DNA of 64,000 nucleotides from Ilyomonas sp965199845 (GTDB lineage Bacteria > Bacteroidota > Bacteroidia > Chitinophagales > Chitinophagaceae), in contig CBDATZ010000042.1 in assembly GCA_965199845.1 (NCBI GenBank), positions 586,382 to 650,381 on the forward strand, in the 5' to 3' direction. Below the pieces are notes generated by a model. It was not told the origin of the DNA, did not search any database, and saw only the letters and a list, made by a program, of their open reading frames with translations. Positions 17,780 to 25,911 of the stretch are shown here, piece by piece. A program made the position numbers and the translations under genes. Positions within the stretch are counted from its first letter, which is position 1. Every line of letters starts with the position of its first letter.

Positions 17780-19135
17780 TTAATAACCACTTACCGGTGC
17801 GGTTGTTTGTCTTCCCTGCAGGCGGCCGCCTTTCATTAAACCATCATATTGCCGCATTAAAAGATGCGTTTCAATTTGCTGTAATGTATCTAAGATAACA
17901 CCAACCATGATAAGTAATGATGTACCGCCAAAGAAAGTGCTAAACTGTTGGGTAACGCCTAACCGTTGAGCAAAGCCTGGTAGGATACCAACCAATGCTA
18001 AAAAGATAGCACCTGGAAAAGTAATTCTGTCCATAATAGCGCCTATATAATCTGCCGTTGGCTGCCCTGGTTTTACACCCGGAATAAATCCGTTGTTACG
18101 CTTCAAATCTTCACTCATTTGCTTTGGATTGAAAATTAAAGCTGTATATAAGAAGGTAAAAGCAATTACCATTACTGAGTAAATTATCATATACCAGGCA
18201 TTGCTATGGTCGCTAAATACTTTTACAATTCCTCCTTTAGTAGCGTCCTGAATGTTGGTAAATGAAACTAAGGTTGGTAAAAACATAATCGCCTGCGCAA
18301 ATATGATAGGCATTACACCGGCGCTGTTCACCTTTAAGGGTAAGAATTGACGGGCACCACCATATTGGCGATTGCCTACAATTTGCTTAGCATAATTTAC
18401 CGGTACTTTACGAATACCTTGTACCAGGATAATTAATCCCATGATAATCGCAATCAAGATGGCAATTTCAACTAAAAAGATTAATAAACCGCCGCCGCCT
18501 TTCGCTTGTTTAGCATCGAATTCCTGAATCAAAGCCTGTGGTAATCTACCCAAAATACCAACCATGATAATGATAGAAGTACCGTTACCCAAACCTTTAT
18601 CCTGGATTTTTTCACCCAGCCACATTACGAACAATGTACCAGCCGTAAGAGTAATAATGGTTGATGCTAAAAAATAAGGAGTATAAGATGGTATTAAGGC
18701 TTCTGCATAACCTGGCGTCTTTAAATATTGCACATAGGCCGCTGACTGAAAAAGTGTTACAATCACAGTCAGATAACGTGTCCATTGATTGATTTTTTTT
18801 CTGCCGCTTTCGCCTTCTTTTTGAATTTTCTGCAGTTGTGGAATTAATATCGTTGCCAGCTGCATGAAGATAGAAGCTGATATATACGGCATAACTCCTA
18901 ATGCAAGAATAGAAGCATGAGAAAACCCGCCACCTGCAAAACTATCAAACAAACCCAATAAGCCATTGCTTTGCGATTTGTTTGCCGCATTCTGAATGGT
19001 AACTGGATTTAAACCAGGCAAAATAATGGCATTACCTAAGCGGTAAGTAAAAATTAAAGCAAGCGTTACAATAATTTTTGTACGTAGCTCCTCAATTGTC
19101 CAAATGTTCTTTAGTGTCTGTACAAACTTTTTCAC
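17780..19135 (-). CDS. secY: Preprotein translocase subunit SecY
   Basis: The 451-residue channel subunit of the Sec translocon, with ten predicted membrane helices. Recognisable parts are the N-terminal MKKFVQTLKNIWTIEELRTK, the plug/TM2 region with GLFDSFAGGGFSHASILALG, and the cytoplasmic loop preceding the last helices (DLKRNNGFIPGVKPGQPT). The initiation codon is GTG at 19135; there is no in-frame ATG upstream before non-coding sequence. It is the last gene of the spc part of the cluster, following rplO as in most bacteria. Confidence 0.97.
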   Translation of the reverse strand: MKKFVQTLKNIWTIEELRTKIIVTLALIFTYRLGNAIILPGLNPVTIQNAANKSQSNGLLGLFDSFAGGGFSHASILALGVMPYISASIFMQLATILIPQLQKIQKEGESGRKKINQWTRYLTVIVTLFQSAAYVQYLKTPGYAEALIPSYTPYFLASTIITLTAGTLFVMWLGEKIQDKGLGNGTSIIIMVGILGRLPQALIQEFDAKQAKGGGGLLIFLVEIAILIAIIMGLIILVQGIRKVPVNYAKQIVGNRQYGGARQFLPLKVNSAGVMPIIFAQAIMFLPTLVSFTNIQDATKGGIVKVFSDHSNAWYMIIYSVMVIAFTFLYTALIFNPKQMSEDLKRNNGFIPGVKPGQPTADYIGAIMDRITFPGAIFLALVGILPGFAQRLGVTQQFSTFFGGTSLLIMVGVILDTLQQIETHLLMRQYDGLMKGGRLQGRQTTAPVSGY

Positions 19136-19218
19136 GAAATCGAATGTGTTGTGTAGTGTAATTTCTGTAAGCCAAAAAACGCATCGCTAATGGATGCGTT
19201 TCGCAAATATCGGGAAAA

Positions 19219-19668
19219 TTATTTTATAATTTCAACACTTCCTCCGGCAGTTTCTACTGCGGTCTTTGCTTTTTCACTGATAGCGTTTACTTTGAAAGTT
19301 AAATTTGCTTTCAGTTCGCCCGTGCCTAATATTTTTACTTTATCTGTTTTACTAATTAGGCCATTGATATAAAGGTTTTCAACTGAAACTTCAGTAAAGC
19401 CATATTTTTCTGTAATTGAATCTAACTGACCCAAATTGAATACTTTAAATTCAACTCTATTATTGTTTTTGAAACCACGTTTTGGAATACGACGCTGAAT
19501 TGGCATCTGACCGCCTTCGTGAGCGTTCTTGCGCTGGTAACCAGCACGACTTTGACCACCTTTGTTACCTTTTGTAGATGTTCCGCCTTTACCACTGGCT
19601 TCACCACGACCTAAACGCTTTTCTTTGTGGGTAGAACCTTCTGCTGGTTTTAATGAATGTAATTTCAT
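19219..19668 (-). CDS. rplO: 50S ribosomal protein L15
   Basis: A 149-residue L15. The Gly/Arg/Lys-rich N-terminal extension that threads into 23S rRNA is obvious (KRLGRGEASGKGGTSTKG, then GGQMPIQRRIPKRGFKN), followed by the globular C-terminal half ending VETAGGSVEIIK. Length is normal. It sits between rpmD and secY in the canonical order. Confidence 0.97.
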   Translation of the reverse strand: MKLHSLKPAEGSTHKEKRLGRGEASGKGGTSTKGNKGGQSRAGYQRKNAHEGGQMPIQRRIPKRGFKNNNRVEFKVFNLGQLDSITEKYGFTEVSVENLYINGLISKTDKVKILGTGELKANLTFKVNAISEKAKTAVETAGGSVEIIK

Positions 19669-19717
19669 TGTTTATTTGATTTTGAACTTAACGGGGAATC
19701 GCCCCTCGCTTTTTTTA

Positions 19718-19773
19718 TTATGATTTATAAATTATTTACACCGTTTAGAACTCATAATTTATGTCTGAAAATT
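19718..19773. repeat. Heptanucleotide-word spacer (rpmD-rplO)
   Basis: Read on the plus strand in sevens, the spacer gives TTATGAT, TTATAAA, TTATTTA, CACCGTT, TAGAACT, CATAATT, TATGTCT, GAAAATT. The first three words share TTAT at a strict 7-nt interval, and the later ones are more diverged. It lies between the rpmD stop and the rplO start. Confidence 0.4.
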
Positions 19774-19954
19774 ATCCTAACTCTTCTACTGTTACGAGAT
19801 GATTAACTTTAGTAACCATTCCCAAAATCTGCGGTGTAGCTTCTACCTCTTTGGTTGCATTCAGTTTCTTTAAACCTAAGGCTAATAAAGTTTTTTTCTG
19901 ACGTTCAGAACGATCAATACCGCTTTTTATTTGTGTGATTTTAATCTTTGCCAT
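19772..19954 (-). CDS. rpmD: 50S ribosomal protein L30
   Basis: A 60-residue L30, recognised by the compact sequence IKITQIKSGIDRSERQKKTL, then ALGLKKLNATKEVEATPQI and the C-terminal MVTKVNHLVTVEEL. Size is normal for bacterial L30. It lies between rpsE and rplO as expected. Confidence 0.96.
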   Translation of the reverse strand: MAKIKITQIKSGIDRSERQKKTLLALGLKKLNATKEVEATPQILGMVTKVNHLVTVEELG

Positions 19955-20001
19955 AGTTGTTATCCAAAAAGATATTTATAAAATGAACAAATGAATTACA
20001 A

Positions 20002-20523
20002 TTATCCGTTGAATACTTTCTTCAACTGGATATTGCGGTTCTTAGCTATTTCAATAGGTTCACGTAACAAAGAAAGAGCTTTTAAAGTTGCTTTTACCAC
20101 GTTATGAGGATTTGCAGAACCCAGACTTTTTGCTAATACATCCGTAATACCTGCACTTTCCAATACAGCACGCATACTACCACCGGCAATTACACCTGTA
20201 CCATGTGCGGCTGGTTTAATTAAAACCTTCGCAGCACCTTCTTTTGCTAACTGATCATGAGGTATCGTTCCATGCATAACAGGAACTTTCACCAAATTCT
20301 TTTTAGCATCTTCAATGCCTTTGGTAATCGCTTCCTGTACTTCTTTAGCTTTACCTAAACCTTGACCAACAACACCGCTCTCGTTGCCGACAACAACCAA
20401 AGCGGAGAAACTGAAAGTACGTCCACCTTTTGTCGTTTTCACTACGCGATTGATAGAAACTACTTTTTCTTTTAGTTCTACTTCTCCGCCAGCTTTTACT
20501 TTATTTGAAACTACGTTTGACAT
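20002..20523 (-). CDS. rpsE: 30S ribosomal protein S5
   Basis: A 173-residue S5. The N-terminal double-stranded RNA-binding part shows LKEKVVSINRVVKTTKGGR and FSFSALVVVGNESGVVGQGLGK, and the C-terminal domain shows IPHDQLAKEGAAKVLIKPA and GTGVIAGGSMRAVLE. S5 contributes to decoding accuracy and lines the mRNA entry site. The gene is in its normal place between rplR and rpmD. Confidence 0.97.
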   Translation of the reverse strand: MSNVVSNKVKAGGEVELKEKVVSINRVVKTTKGGRTFSFSALVVVGNESGVVGQGLGKAKEVQEAITKGIEDAKKNLVKVPVMHGTIPHDQLAKEGAAKVLIKPAAHGTGVIAGGSMRAVLESAGITDVLAKSLGSANPHNVVKATLKALSLLREPIEIAKNRNIQLKKVFNG

Positions 20524-20531
20524 CTTTATAA

Positions 20532-20587
20532 TTATGAGTTATGACTTGTGAATTACGAACTAATCATTCATAATTCATCATTCATTA
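20532..20587. repeat. Heptanucleotide-word spacer (rplR-rpsE)
   Basis: The 66-bp spacer reads in sevens as TTATGAG, TTATGAC, TTGTGAA, TTACGAA, CTAATCA, TTCATAA, TTCATCA, TTCATTA. Seven of the eight units begin TT and all keep the 7-nt register without a gap. It lies within the mRNA leader between the rplR stop and the rpsE ATG. Confidence 0.6.
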
Positions 20588-20589
20588 TT

Positions 20590-20943
20590 TTAGAATTGTA
20601 AGCCGCCTTCTCTTGCACCATCTGCAGCCGCTTTTATACGACCATGATACAAATAACCGCTTCTGTCGAAAACAACAATGCTTACACCTAACTCAACAGC
20701 TTTACGAGCTATTGCAGTACCAGCTAATTTTGCTTTCTCTGATTTGTTTCCGCTTTGTGCTTCGATGTCTTTATCTTTCGATGAAGCACCGGTAATTGTT
20801 TTACCACTCTCATCATCAATTAACTGAAGATAAATTGCGGTATTGCTACGGAATACAGATAAGCGAGGCTTCTGTGCTGTGCCGGAAACTCTTTTGCGGG
20901 TTCTGTAACGTATTTTTTGTCTTCTTAAACCTTTTGTATTCAT
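20590..20943 (-). CDS. rplR: 50S ribosomal protein L18
   Basis: A 117-residue L18, the 5S rRNA-binding protein. The basic N-terminus is IRYRTRKRVSGTAQKPRLSV, followed by FRSNTAIYLQLIDDESGKT and the C-terminal FDRSGYLYHGRIKAAADGAR typical of L18. Length is normal and it lies between rplF and rpsE. Confidence 0.97.
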   Translation of the reverse strand: MNTKGLRRQKIRYRTRKRVSGTAQKPRLSVFRSNTAIYLQLIDDESGKTITGASSKDKDIEAQSGNKSEKAKLAGTAIARKAVELGVSIVVFDRSGYLYHGRIKAAADGAREGGLQF

Positions 20944-21002
20944 TGTTCTTATTTATGACTTCCTGATACTGCCAGGAAATGAATATGTAAATGAGATGAT
21001 GA

Positions 21003-21557
21003 TTATTTACCAGCGGCTTTACCTGCTTTGCGGCGAACCACTTCATCAGAATATTTAACACCTTTACCTTTGTATGGTTCAGGCTTACGAAGGCTGCGCA
21101 ATTTAGCAGCTACCTGCCCGATTAACTGCTTATCAATTCCTTCTAAATAAATTTTTGGATTTTGACCTTTCAACGTTTCAGTTGAAACCTTTAATTCTTT
21201 AGGAATTTCAAAAATGATGTTATGAGAATAACCCAAAGAAAGATCTAATGTATTTCCCTGATTAGCGGCTTTGTAACCTACACCTACCAATTCAAGATTC
21301 TTCTTATAACCATCCGTTACACCTTTTACAAGGTTCGCAACCAATGAACGATATAAACCATGCATCGCCCTGTGGCGAATCTGGTCTGTAGCACGGGTTA
21401 AATTGACTTCATTATCTTTTACTTCAACAGAAATATCTCTGTCCACGGGTTGCTTTAATTCACCTTTTGGTCCTTTTACACTTACTATATTATCGCTGCC
21501 GACATTTACAGTAACGCCTTTTGGTAAAGCAATCGCTTGTTTTCCTATACGTGACAT
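21003..21557 (-). CDS. rplF: 50S ribosomal protein L6
   Basis: A 184-residue L6. It has the usual two tandem L6 folds: the first begins SRIGKQAIALPKGVTVNV and the second covers LELVGVGYKAANQGNTLDLS to the C-terminal signature RKPEPYKGKGVKYSDEVVRR. It contributes to the factor-binding region of the large subunit. It lies between rpsH and rplR; the upstream spacer to rpsH is 141 bp and contains a strong hairpin. Confidence 0.97.
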   Translation of the reverse strand: MSRIGKQAIALPKGVTVNVGSDNIVSVKGPKGELKQPVDRDISVEVKDNEVNLTRATDQIRHRAMHGLYRSLVANLVKGVTDGYKKNLELVGVGYKAANQGNTLDLSLGYSHNIIFEIPKELKVSTETLKGQNPKIYLEGIDKQLIGQVAAKLRSLRKPEPYKGKGVKYSDEVVRRKAGKAAGK

Positions 21558-21654
21558 AAATTCAATTTGAGAATTAAAAAAATTTAGTTGGTAATGTAGT
21601 TCACTTGTTTTTCAGTTACCGTATAGAAAACTTAGATTACAACTGAACTTTATA

Positions 21655-21685
21655 AATTTGAAAACCATTACTCAGTTTTCAAATT
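21655..21685. promoter_or_regulatory. 11-bp perfect hairpin between rpsH and rplF
   Basis: AATTTGAAAAC pairs perfectly with GTTTTCAAATT across a 9-nt loop. On the transcribed minus strand it is not followed by a T-tract, so it is not an obvious terminator. It could be an mRNA processing, stability or attenuation element inside the operon. Confidence 0.5.
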
Positions 21686-21698
21686 GCCTGTCGGCTAA

Positions 21699-22097
21699 TT
21701 ATGAAATATAACAAAGAACTTCTCCACCTACATTCTGAGACTTGGCTTGTTTATCAGTCATAATACCTTGTGAAGTACTTAAAATAGCGATACCCAAACC
21801 ATTAATAACACGACGAAAATCAGCTGGTTTTGAATACTGACGCAAACCCGGACGGCTGATTCTTTCTAAAGAACGAATAGCCGGTTGTTTTGTAGTAGGA
21901 TCGTATTTTAAAGCTATTTTGATTAAGCCTTGTTTGCTGTCATCTTCAAATTTATACTTTAAAATAAAACCTTGCTCGTATAAAATTTCAGTAATACGTT
22001 TCTTTAAATTAGACGCAGGAATCTCAACGATTCTGTGACCGGCTAACTGTGCATTTCTTACACGGGTAAGGAAATCTGCGATAGGATCAGTTACCAT
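21699..22097 (-). CDS. rpsH: 30S ribosomal protein S8
   Basis: A 132-residue S8. The N-terminus TDPIADFLTRVRNAQLAGH and the C-terminal signature GLGIAILSTSQGIMTDKQA are diagnostic. S8 is a primary 16S rRNA binder and in enterobacteria it represses the spc operon; no such control site was tested for here. It lies between rpsN and rplF. Confidence 0.97.
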   Translation of the reverse strand: MVTDPIADFLTRVRNAQLAGHRIVEIPASNLKKRITEILYEQGFILKYKFEDDSKQGLIKIALKYDPTTKQPAIRSLERISRPGLRQYSKPADFRRVINGLGIAILSTSQGIMTDKQAKSQNVGGEVLCYIS

Positions 22098-22166
22098 TAT
22101 TTTGTATTGATACTTTTAATTAAAATTGTGTACTTAAAAACGCTGTGTTTTCAGTTTACTACAGAA

Positions 22167-22436
22167 TTACCAGCTTGCTTTTTTAACGCCGGGAATTTTT
22201 CCGTTTAAAGCCATATCACGGAAAGTTATGCGTGATAAACCAAAATAACGGATGTAGCCCCTGGGACGACCGGTAAGCTGACAACGGTTTTTTAAACGAA
22301 CCGGAGAAGCGTTGCGAGGTAATTTATCTAAACCTGCATAATCATCTGCTTCTTTTAAAGCAGCACGTTTAGCAGCATATTTAGCTACCATTGCTTCACG
22401 TTTTCTTTGTCTGGCTTTAATTGATTCTTTTGCCAT
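22167..22436 (-). CDS. rpsN: 30S ribosomal protein S14 (zinc-independent form)
   Basis: An 89-residue S14 of the long, zinc-free type: it starts MAKESIKARQRKREAMVAKY, carries the NRCQLTGRPRGYIRYFGLSR core, and has one Cys rather than the four of the short zinc-binding form. It is essential for assembly of the 30S head. It lies between rplE and rpsH. Confidence 0.97.
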   Translation of the reverse strand: MAKESIKARQRKREAMVAKYAAKRAALKEADDYAGLDKLPRNASPVRLKNRCQLTGRPRGYIRYFGLSRITFRDMALNGKIPGVKKASW

Positions 22437-22449
22437 AATCTTTTATAGA

Positions 22450-22519
22450 TTGTTGATTTATAATTTATGAGTTATGAATTACTGCAAAACCGAGATCAAA
22501 AATCATAAATCCAAAATAT
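22450..22519. repeat. Heptanucleotide-word spacer (rplE-rpsN)
   Basis: In sevens: TTGTTGA, TTTATAA, TTTATGA, GTTATGA, ATTACTG, CAAAACC, GAGATCA, AAAATCA, TAAATCC, AAAATAT. The first half is built on TTATGA-like words and the second on AAATCA-like words, all in one register. It nearly fills the 85-bp gap between rplE and rpsN. Confidence 0.5.
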
Positions 22520-22521
22520 CT

Positions 22522-23103
22522 TTATGCTTCCTGAGCTTCTTTCTTCATATTCTTAAAAGGCATACCCAATTCTTTCAGCAACTCGTAAGCTTCCTCATTA
22601 TTTTGAGCAGTCGTTACAAAAGTGATATCCATACCTGTAATCTTGTTTACTTTATCAATATCAATTTCAGGAAAAATGATTTGCTCAGTAACACCTAATG
22701 TATAATTACCACGACCGTCGAAAGCTTTATCGCTAATACCTTTGAAGTCACGAACTCGTGGCAACGCTACAGCGATTAAACGATCTAAAAACTCGTACAT
22801 TCTTTCACCACGTAAAGTAACACGTGCGCCAATCGGCATGTCTTTACGAAGTTTAAAGTTTGATATATCTTTTTTGCTTCTTGTTGCAATTGCTTTCTGA
22901 CCTGTGATATTGCTAAGTTCATCAACAGCAACATCAACCAGTTTTTTGTCAGCTACGGCGCCGTTTACGCCACGGTTAACGCAAATCTTCTCCAATCTTG
23001 GAGTTTGCATAACACTTTTATAACCGAATTTTTTTACCAAAGCAGGTATAACTTCTTTTTTATACTTATCTGCTAATCTTGGAGTGTATTTTACAGTACT
23101 CAT
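22522..23103 (-). CDS. rplE: 50S ribosomal protein L5
   Basis: A 193-residue L5, the 5S rRNA and P-site tRNA-contacting protein. Diagnostic parts are the N-terminal YTPRLADKYKKEVIPALVKK, RSKKDISNFKLRKDMPIGAR, and VALPRVRDFKGISDKAFDGR. Its ATG overlaps the rplX stop by 4 nt (ATGA), so the two are probably translationally coupled. Confidence 0.97.
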   Translation of the reverse strand: MSTVKYTPRLADKYKKEVIPALVKKFGYKSVMQTPRLEKICVNRGVNGAVADKKLVDVAVDELSNITGQKAIATRSKKDISNFKLRKDMPIGARVTLRGERMYEFLDRLIAVALPRVRDFKGISDKAFDGRGNYTLGVTEQIIFPEIDIDKVNKITGMDITFVTTAQNNEEAYELLKELGMPFKNMKKEAQEA

Positions 23104-23441
23104 AATTTAACTGCCTCCCCTGATTTTTTTAGAATACGAACTAATTTTCCTTCTTCACGTGTGCGCTTTATTTTAGATGGAGCGCCTGTTTTTGCGTCCC
23201 ACAACATAACATTGCTGATATGAATAGGAGCTTCACGTTTTACAATACCACCTTTTGTGTTTTGTGCAGAAGGTTTTGTGTGTTTCGTAATAATATTAAC
23301 GCCTTCAACAACTACGCGACCTTTGTCGATAATGACTTCTAAAACCTTGCGTGGTTTTTTTAAGTCTTTATCATCGCCGGTAATTACGACTACTTCGTCG
23401 CCACGCCTGATGTTGTATTTCGGTTTAAATCTGTTACTCAT
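23100..23441 (-). CDS. rplX: 50S ribosomal protein L24
   Basis: A 113-residue L24 with the N-terminal KOW motif (NIRRGDEVVVITGDDKDLKK, then PRKVLEVIIDKGRVVVEGVN) and the conserved HTKPSAQNTKGGIVKREAPI stretch. L24 is an early assembly initiator of the 50S subunit. The gene overlaps rplE by 4 nt and follows rplN. Confidence 0.97.
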   Translation of the reverse strand: MSNRFKPKYNIRRGDEVVVITGDDKDLKKPRKVLEVIIDKGRVVVEGVNIITKHTKPSAQNTKGGIVKREAPIHISNVMLWDAKTGAPSKIKRTREEGKLVRILKKSGEAVKL

Positions 23442-23511
23442 TGTAAATATTTTGCGGAGTAAACCCTTGTTTTATTGTGTTCGCCCCGTAAAAAGGGCGG
23501 CAAAAATATGA

Positions 23512-23880
23512 CTATAATACTTCCGGTGCAAGTGAAATTATCTTCATGTAACCTTTATCACGAAGTTCTCTTGCTACAGGTCCAAATATGCGTGTGCCAC
23601 GAGGCTCGTCTGCATTATTCAATAACACAACAGCATTATCATCAAAACGGATATAAGAACCGTCTTTACGACGAAGTTTATTAGTAGTACGAACAATAAC
23701 AGCTTTCGATACAGTACCTTTTTTAACGCCACCGGCAGGCAAAGCATCTTTAACGGTTACTACAATCTTATCGCCTATTTTAGCGTAATCCTGACCGGAA
23801 TTGCCTAACACCCTAATGCAAAGAACTTCTTTTGCACCGCTATTGTCAGCTACGTTTAACCTGCTTTCTTGCTGAATCAT
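23512..23880 (-). CDS. rplN: 50S ribosomal protein L14
   Basis: A 122-residue L14. I place the start at the ATG at 23880 because MIQQESRLNVADNSGAKE is the universal L14 N-terminus and 122 is the standard length; the open frame upstream of it (to 23967) is spacer. Further signatures are GDKIVVTVKDALPAGGVKKG and the C-terminal ARELRDKGYMKIISLAPEVL. Confidence 0.97.
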   Translation of the reverse strand: MIQQESRLNVADNSGAKEVLCIRVLGNSGQDYAKIGDKIVVTVKDALPAGGVKKGTVSKAVIVRTTNKLRRKDGSYIRFDDNAVVLLNNADEPRGTRIFGPVARELRDKGYMKIISLAPEVL

Positions 23881-23883
23881 TTT

Positions 23884-23918
23884 GTTGAGCTTTGAGCTGT
23901 CAGCCATCAGCTGCCAGC
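23884..23918. repeat. Heptanucleotide-word spacer (rplN leader)
   Basis: Five consecutive heptads, GTTGAGC, TTTGAGC, TGTCAGC, CATCAGC and TGCCAGC, all end in AGC exactly 7 nt apart. They end 3 nt before the rplN initiation codon on the transcribed strand, so they form the immediate mRNA leader. Confidence 0.65.
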
Positions 23919-23970
23919 AATGAATTTTATTATAAATAAAACTTTTTGTTGCTTTTGGTGTAGCCAAAAG

Positions 23971-24240
23971 CTATTTAGCTTTCTCAATCACTTCAACAAG
24001 TCTCCAGCGTTTTGTTTTGCTGAGAGGACGAGTTTCCATAATCTTCACTATATCACCGATAGTACACTCATTCTTTTCATCATGAGCATGAAACTTAGCG
24101 GTCTTGTTTAAGAATTTACCATAAATAGGATGTTTTACTTTTCTTTCAACAGCCACTGTAATGGTTTTTTCCATTTTGTTGCTGCTGACAACCCCTATTC
24201 TTGTTTTACGTAAATTTCTTTCTTCAGCTGTTATAGCCAT
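23971..24240 (-). CDS. rpsQ: 30S ribosomal protein S17
   Basis: An 89-residue S17 with the OB-fold signature RKTRIGVVSSNKMEKTITVA, then RKVKHPIYGKFLNKTAKFHA and the conserved GDIVKIMETRPLSKTKRWRL. It binds 16S rRNA near the 5' domain. It lies between rpmC and rplN. Confidence 0.97.
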   Translation of the reverse strand: MAITAEERNLRKTRIGVVSSNKMEKTITVAVERKVKHPIYGKFLNKTAKFHAHDEKNECTIGDIVKIMETRPLSKTKRWRLVEVIEKAK

Positions 24241-24291
24241 TTGTTTAACTTTTATGCTCTAAGAGCAGTTGTGTATAATTAAAGGCGTTTG

Positions 24292-24504
24292 CTACGCCTG
24301 TAAAGTTCTGTGCTTAATTTCAGTCTTGATTCTTGCAATGTCTTTTCTCAGATTACGAATTGTCATTGGATTTTCCAACGGAGAAATTGCATGTGCAAAC
24401 TCAAGTTTTTTTAAACGAACGATGTCTTCGCTCACGCGAGCCTGCAAATCTGCTTCGCTGAAATCTTTCAGGTTTTTGTTAAATTCGTATTTTTTATTAG
24501 CCAT
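24292..24504 (-). CDS. rpmC: 50S ribosomal protein L29
   Basis: A 70-residue L29, the small helical-hairpin protein near the polypeptide exit tunnel. It shows NLKDFSEADLQARVSEDIVR, LKKLEFAHAISPLENPMTIR and the C-terminal RKDIARIKTEIKHR. The end of the gene overlaps a short hairpin (AGGCGT/ACGCCT). It lies between rplP and rpsQ. Confidence 0.96.
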   Translation of the reverse strand: MANKKYEFNKNLKDFSEADLQARVSEDIVRLKKLEFAHAISPLENPMTIRNLRKDIARIKTEIKHRTLQA

Positions 24505-24538
24505 TGTATTTTGTTTTATTGATAAAAGAATACAGGGA

Positions 24539-24958
24539 CTAAGCCTGAAGGTCTCTTCTGATTATAAACTTTGTTTTGATAGGAAGCTTCTGGGAAGCTA
24601 AATGCATAGCATCTTTTGCAGTTTCCATAGATACACCGTCACATTCAAAAATGATACGTCCCGGTTCAACTACGGCAGCCCAGAATTCAGGATTACCTTT
24701 ACCTTTACCCATACGTACTTCTTGTGGCTTACGTGTTATTGGTTTATCAGGAAAAATTCTGATCCAGACATTTCCTTCACGTTTCATAGCACGGGTTAAT
24801 GCCTGGCGCGCAGCTTCTATCTGGCGGTTATTTAACCAAATCGGTTCTTCTGCTTTTAAAGCATAAGAGCCAAATGATATGCTAGTGCCTCTTTTAGCCA
24901 CATTGCGAATGCGACCTTTCTGTGCTTTTCTATGTTTACTTCTTTTCGGCTGTAACAT
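24539..24958 (-). CDS. rplP: 50S ribosomal protein L16
   Basis: A 139-residue L16. Diagnostic parts are MLQPKRSKHRKAQKGRIRNV, the conserved RQALTRAMKREGNVWIRIFP and GKGKGNPEFWAAVVEPGRII. L16 shapes the A-site tRNA environment. It is separated from rpsC by 93 bp, mostly a heptad-word spacer. Confidence 0.97.
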   Translation of the reverse strand: MLQPKRSKHRKAQKGRIRNVAKRGTSISFGSYALKAEEPIWLNNRQIEAARQALTRAMKREGNVWIRIFPDKPITRKPQEVRMGKGKGNPEFWAAVVEPGRIIFECDGVSMETAKDAMHLASQKLPIKTKFIIRRDLQA

Positions 24959-24972
24959 GTCTAACTTTTTTT

Positions 24973-25049
24973 GTTACCGGTTACCGGTTGCCCGTTACCA
25001 GTGATTCGTTATTGAGAACCGGAAACCAGTGCCTGGAAACCGGCGACTT
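24973..25049. repeat. Heptanucleotide-word spacer (rpsC-rplP)
   Basis: Eleven heptads in unbroken register: GTTACCG, GTTACCG, GTTGCCC, GTTACCA, GTGATTC, GTTATTG, AGAACCG, GAAACCA, GTGCCTG, GAAACCG, GCGACTT. Most begin with G and keep ACC at positions 4-6. It is the clearest case in the ribosomal cluster and ends 2 nt from the rpsC stop codon. Its base composition is far more GC-rich than other spacers. Confidence 0.7.
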
Positions 25050-25051
25050 AT

Positions 25052-25867
25052 TTATCTTCTTGGAGCACCGCCGCCACCTCTTCTTTCGTTGCCGCCTCTG
25101 TTACTACGGTCATCTCTTCTGTCACCACCGCCACGACGATCATCTCTTCTATCGCCGCCACGATCGTTATCTCTTCTGTCGTTTCTTTCGCCACTTACAT
25201 CTTTACCACCAATAAAGTTCGGGTTTAAATCTCTTTTGCCTAACACTTCACCTTTACAAATCCAAACTTTGATACCGATTTTGCCATAAACGGTTTGTGC
25301 AAACACATTAGCGTAATCAATATCCATACGAAGAGTATGTAATGGAACACGACCTTGCATGAACTTTTCACTACGCGCGATTTCAGCACCGCCTAAACGA
25401 CCACTTAACTGTACTTTGATACCTTCTGCGCCCATACGAAGCGTAGAGGCAACTGCCATTTTAGTGGCACGTTTGAAGTTAATGCGGTTTTCAATCTGAC
25501 GGGCAATGGTATCACCCACAATAGTAGCATCCAGCTCAGGACGACGAATTTCAAGAATGTTGATCTGAACGTCTTCTTTGCCGGTTAATTTTTTTAATTC
25601 TTCTTTGATACGGTCAACTTCTCCACCACCTTTACCAATAATAATTCCTGGCTTTGAAGTGTGTATCGTAACAATCAGTTTTCCTAATGTACGTTCTATA
25701 ACAATTTTAGAAATACCGCCTTTGTTAATACGTGCATTCAGGTAACTCCTGATTTTGTTATCTTCAATCAGCTTTCCGGCATAGTCTTTTTTGCTGCCAT
25801 ACCAGTTGCTTTCCCAACCTCTGATGATGCCTAACCTGTTACCAATAGGATTTGCTTTTTGACCCAT
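25052..25867 (-). CDS. rpsC: 30S ribosomal protein S3 with Arg/Gly/Asp-rich C-terminal tail
   Basis: A 271-residue S3. The N-terminal GQKANPIGNRLGIIRGWESN, the KH domain with GIIIGKGGGEVDRIKEEL, and the C-terminal S3 domain (RADMGAEGIKVQLSGRLGG-like, here TLRMGAEGIKVQLSGRLGGA) are all clear. After the normal core ends at about residue 217 there is a tail of about 50 residues made almost only of Arg, Gly, Asp and Asn (RGGDRRDDRRGGGDRRDDR and similar). Bacterial S3 is commonly 210-240 residues; such tails vary in Bacteroidota. The tail DNA is an imperfect repeat and may change length by slippage. Confidence 0.97.
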   Translation of the reverse strand: MGQKANPIGNRLGIIRGWESNWYGSKKDYAGKLIEDNKIRSYLNARINKGGISKIVIERTLGKLIVTIHTSKPGIIIGKGGGEVDRIKEELKKLTGKEDVQINILEIRRPELDATIVGDTIARQIENRINFKRATKMAVASTLRMGAEGIKVQLSGRLGGAEIARSEKFMQGRVPLHTLRMDIDYANVFAQTVYGKIGIKVWICKGEVLGKRDLNPNFIGGKDVSGERNDRRDNDRGGDRRDDRRGGGDRRDDRSNRGGNERRGGGGAPRR

Positions 25868-25911
25868 ATTGTTTTATTTGCTTACAGGCTTTAAAACCTG
25901 CAATGAATGAT

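Noticed and set aside
23881..23967. N-terminal extension of L14 upstream of 23880
   Set aside because: The extra 29 codons cover the AGC heptad array and spacer; the universal L14 start and length of 122 match the ATG at 23880.
24973..25049. GTTACCG repeats as a CRISPR or other direct-repeat array
   Set aside because: Units are 7 nt with no spacers and lie within a ribosomal operon, so they are not CRISPR; they are described as heptad words.
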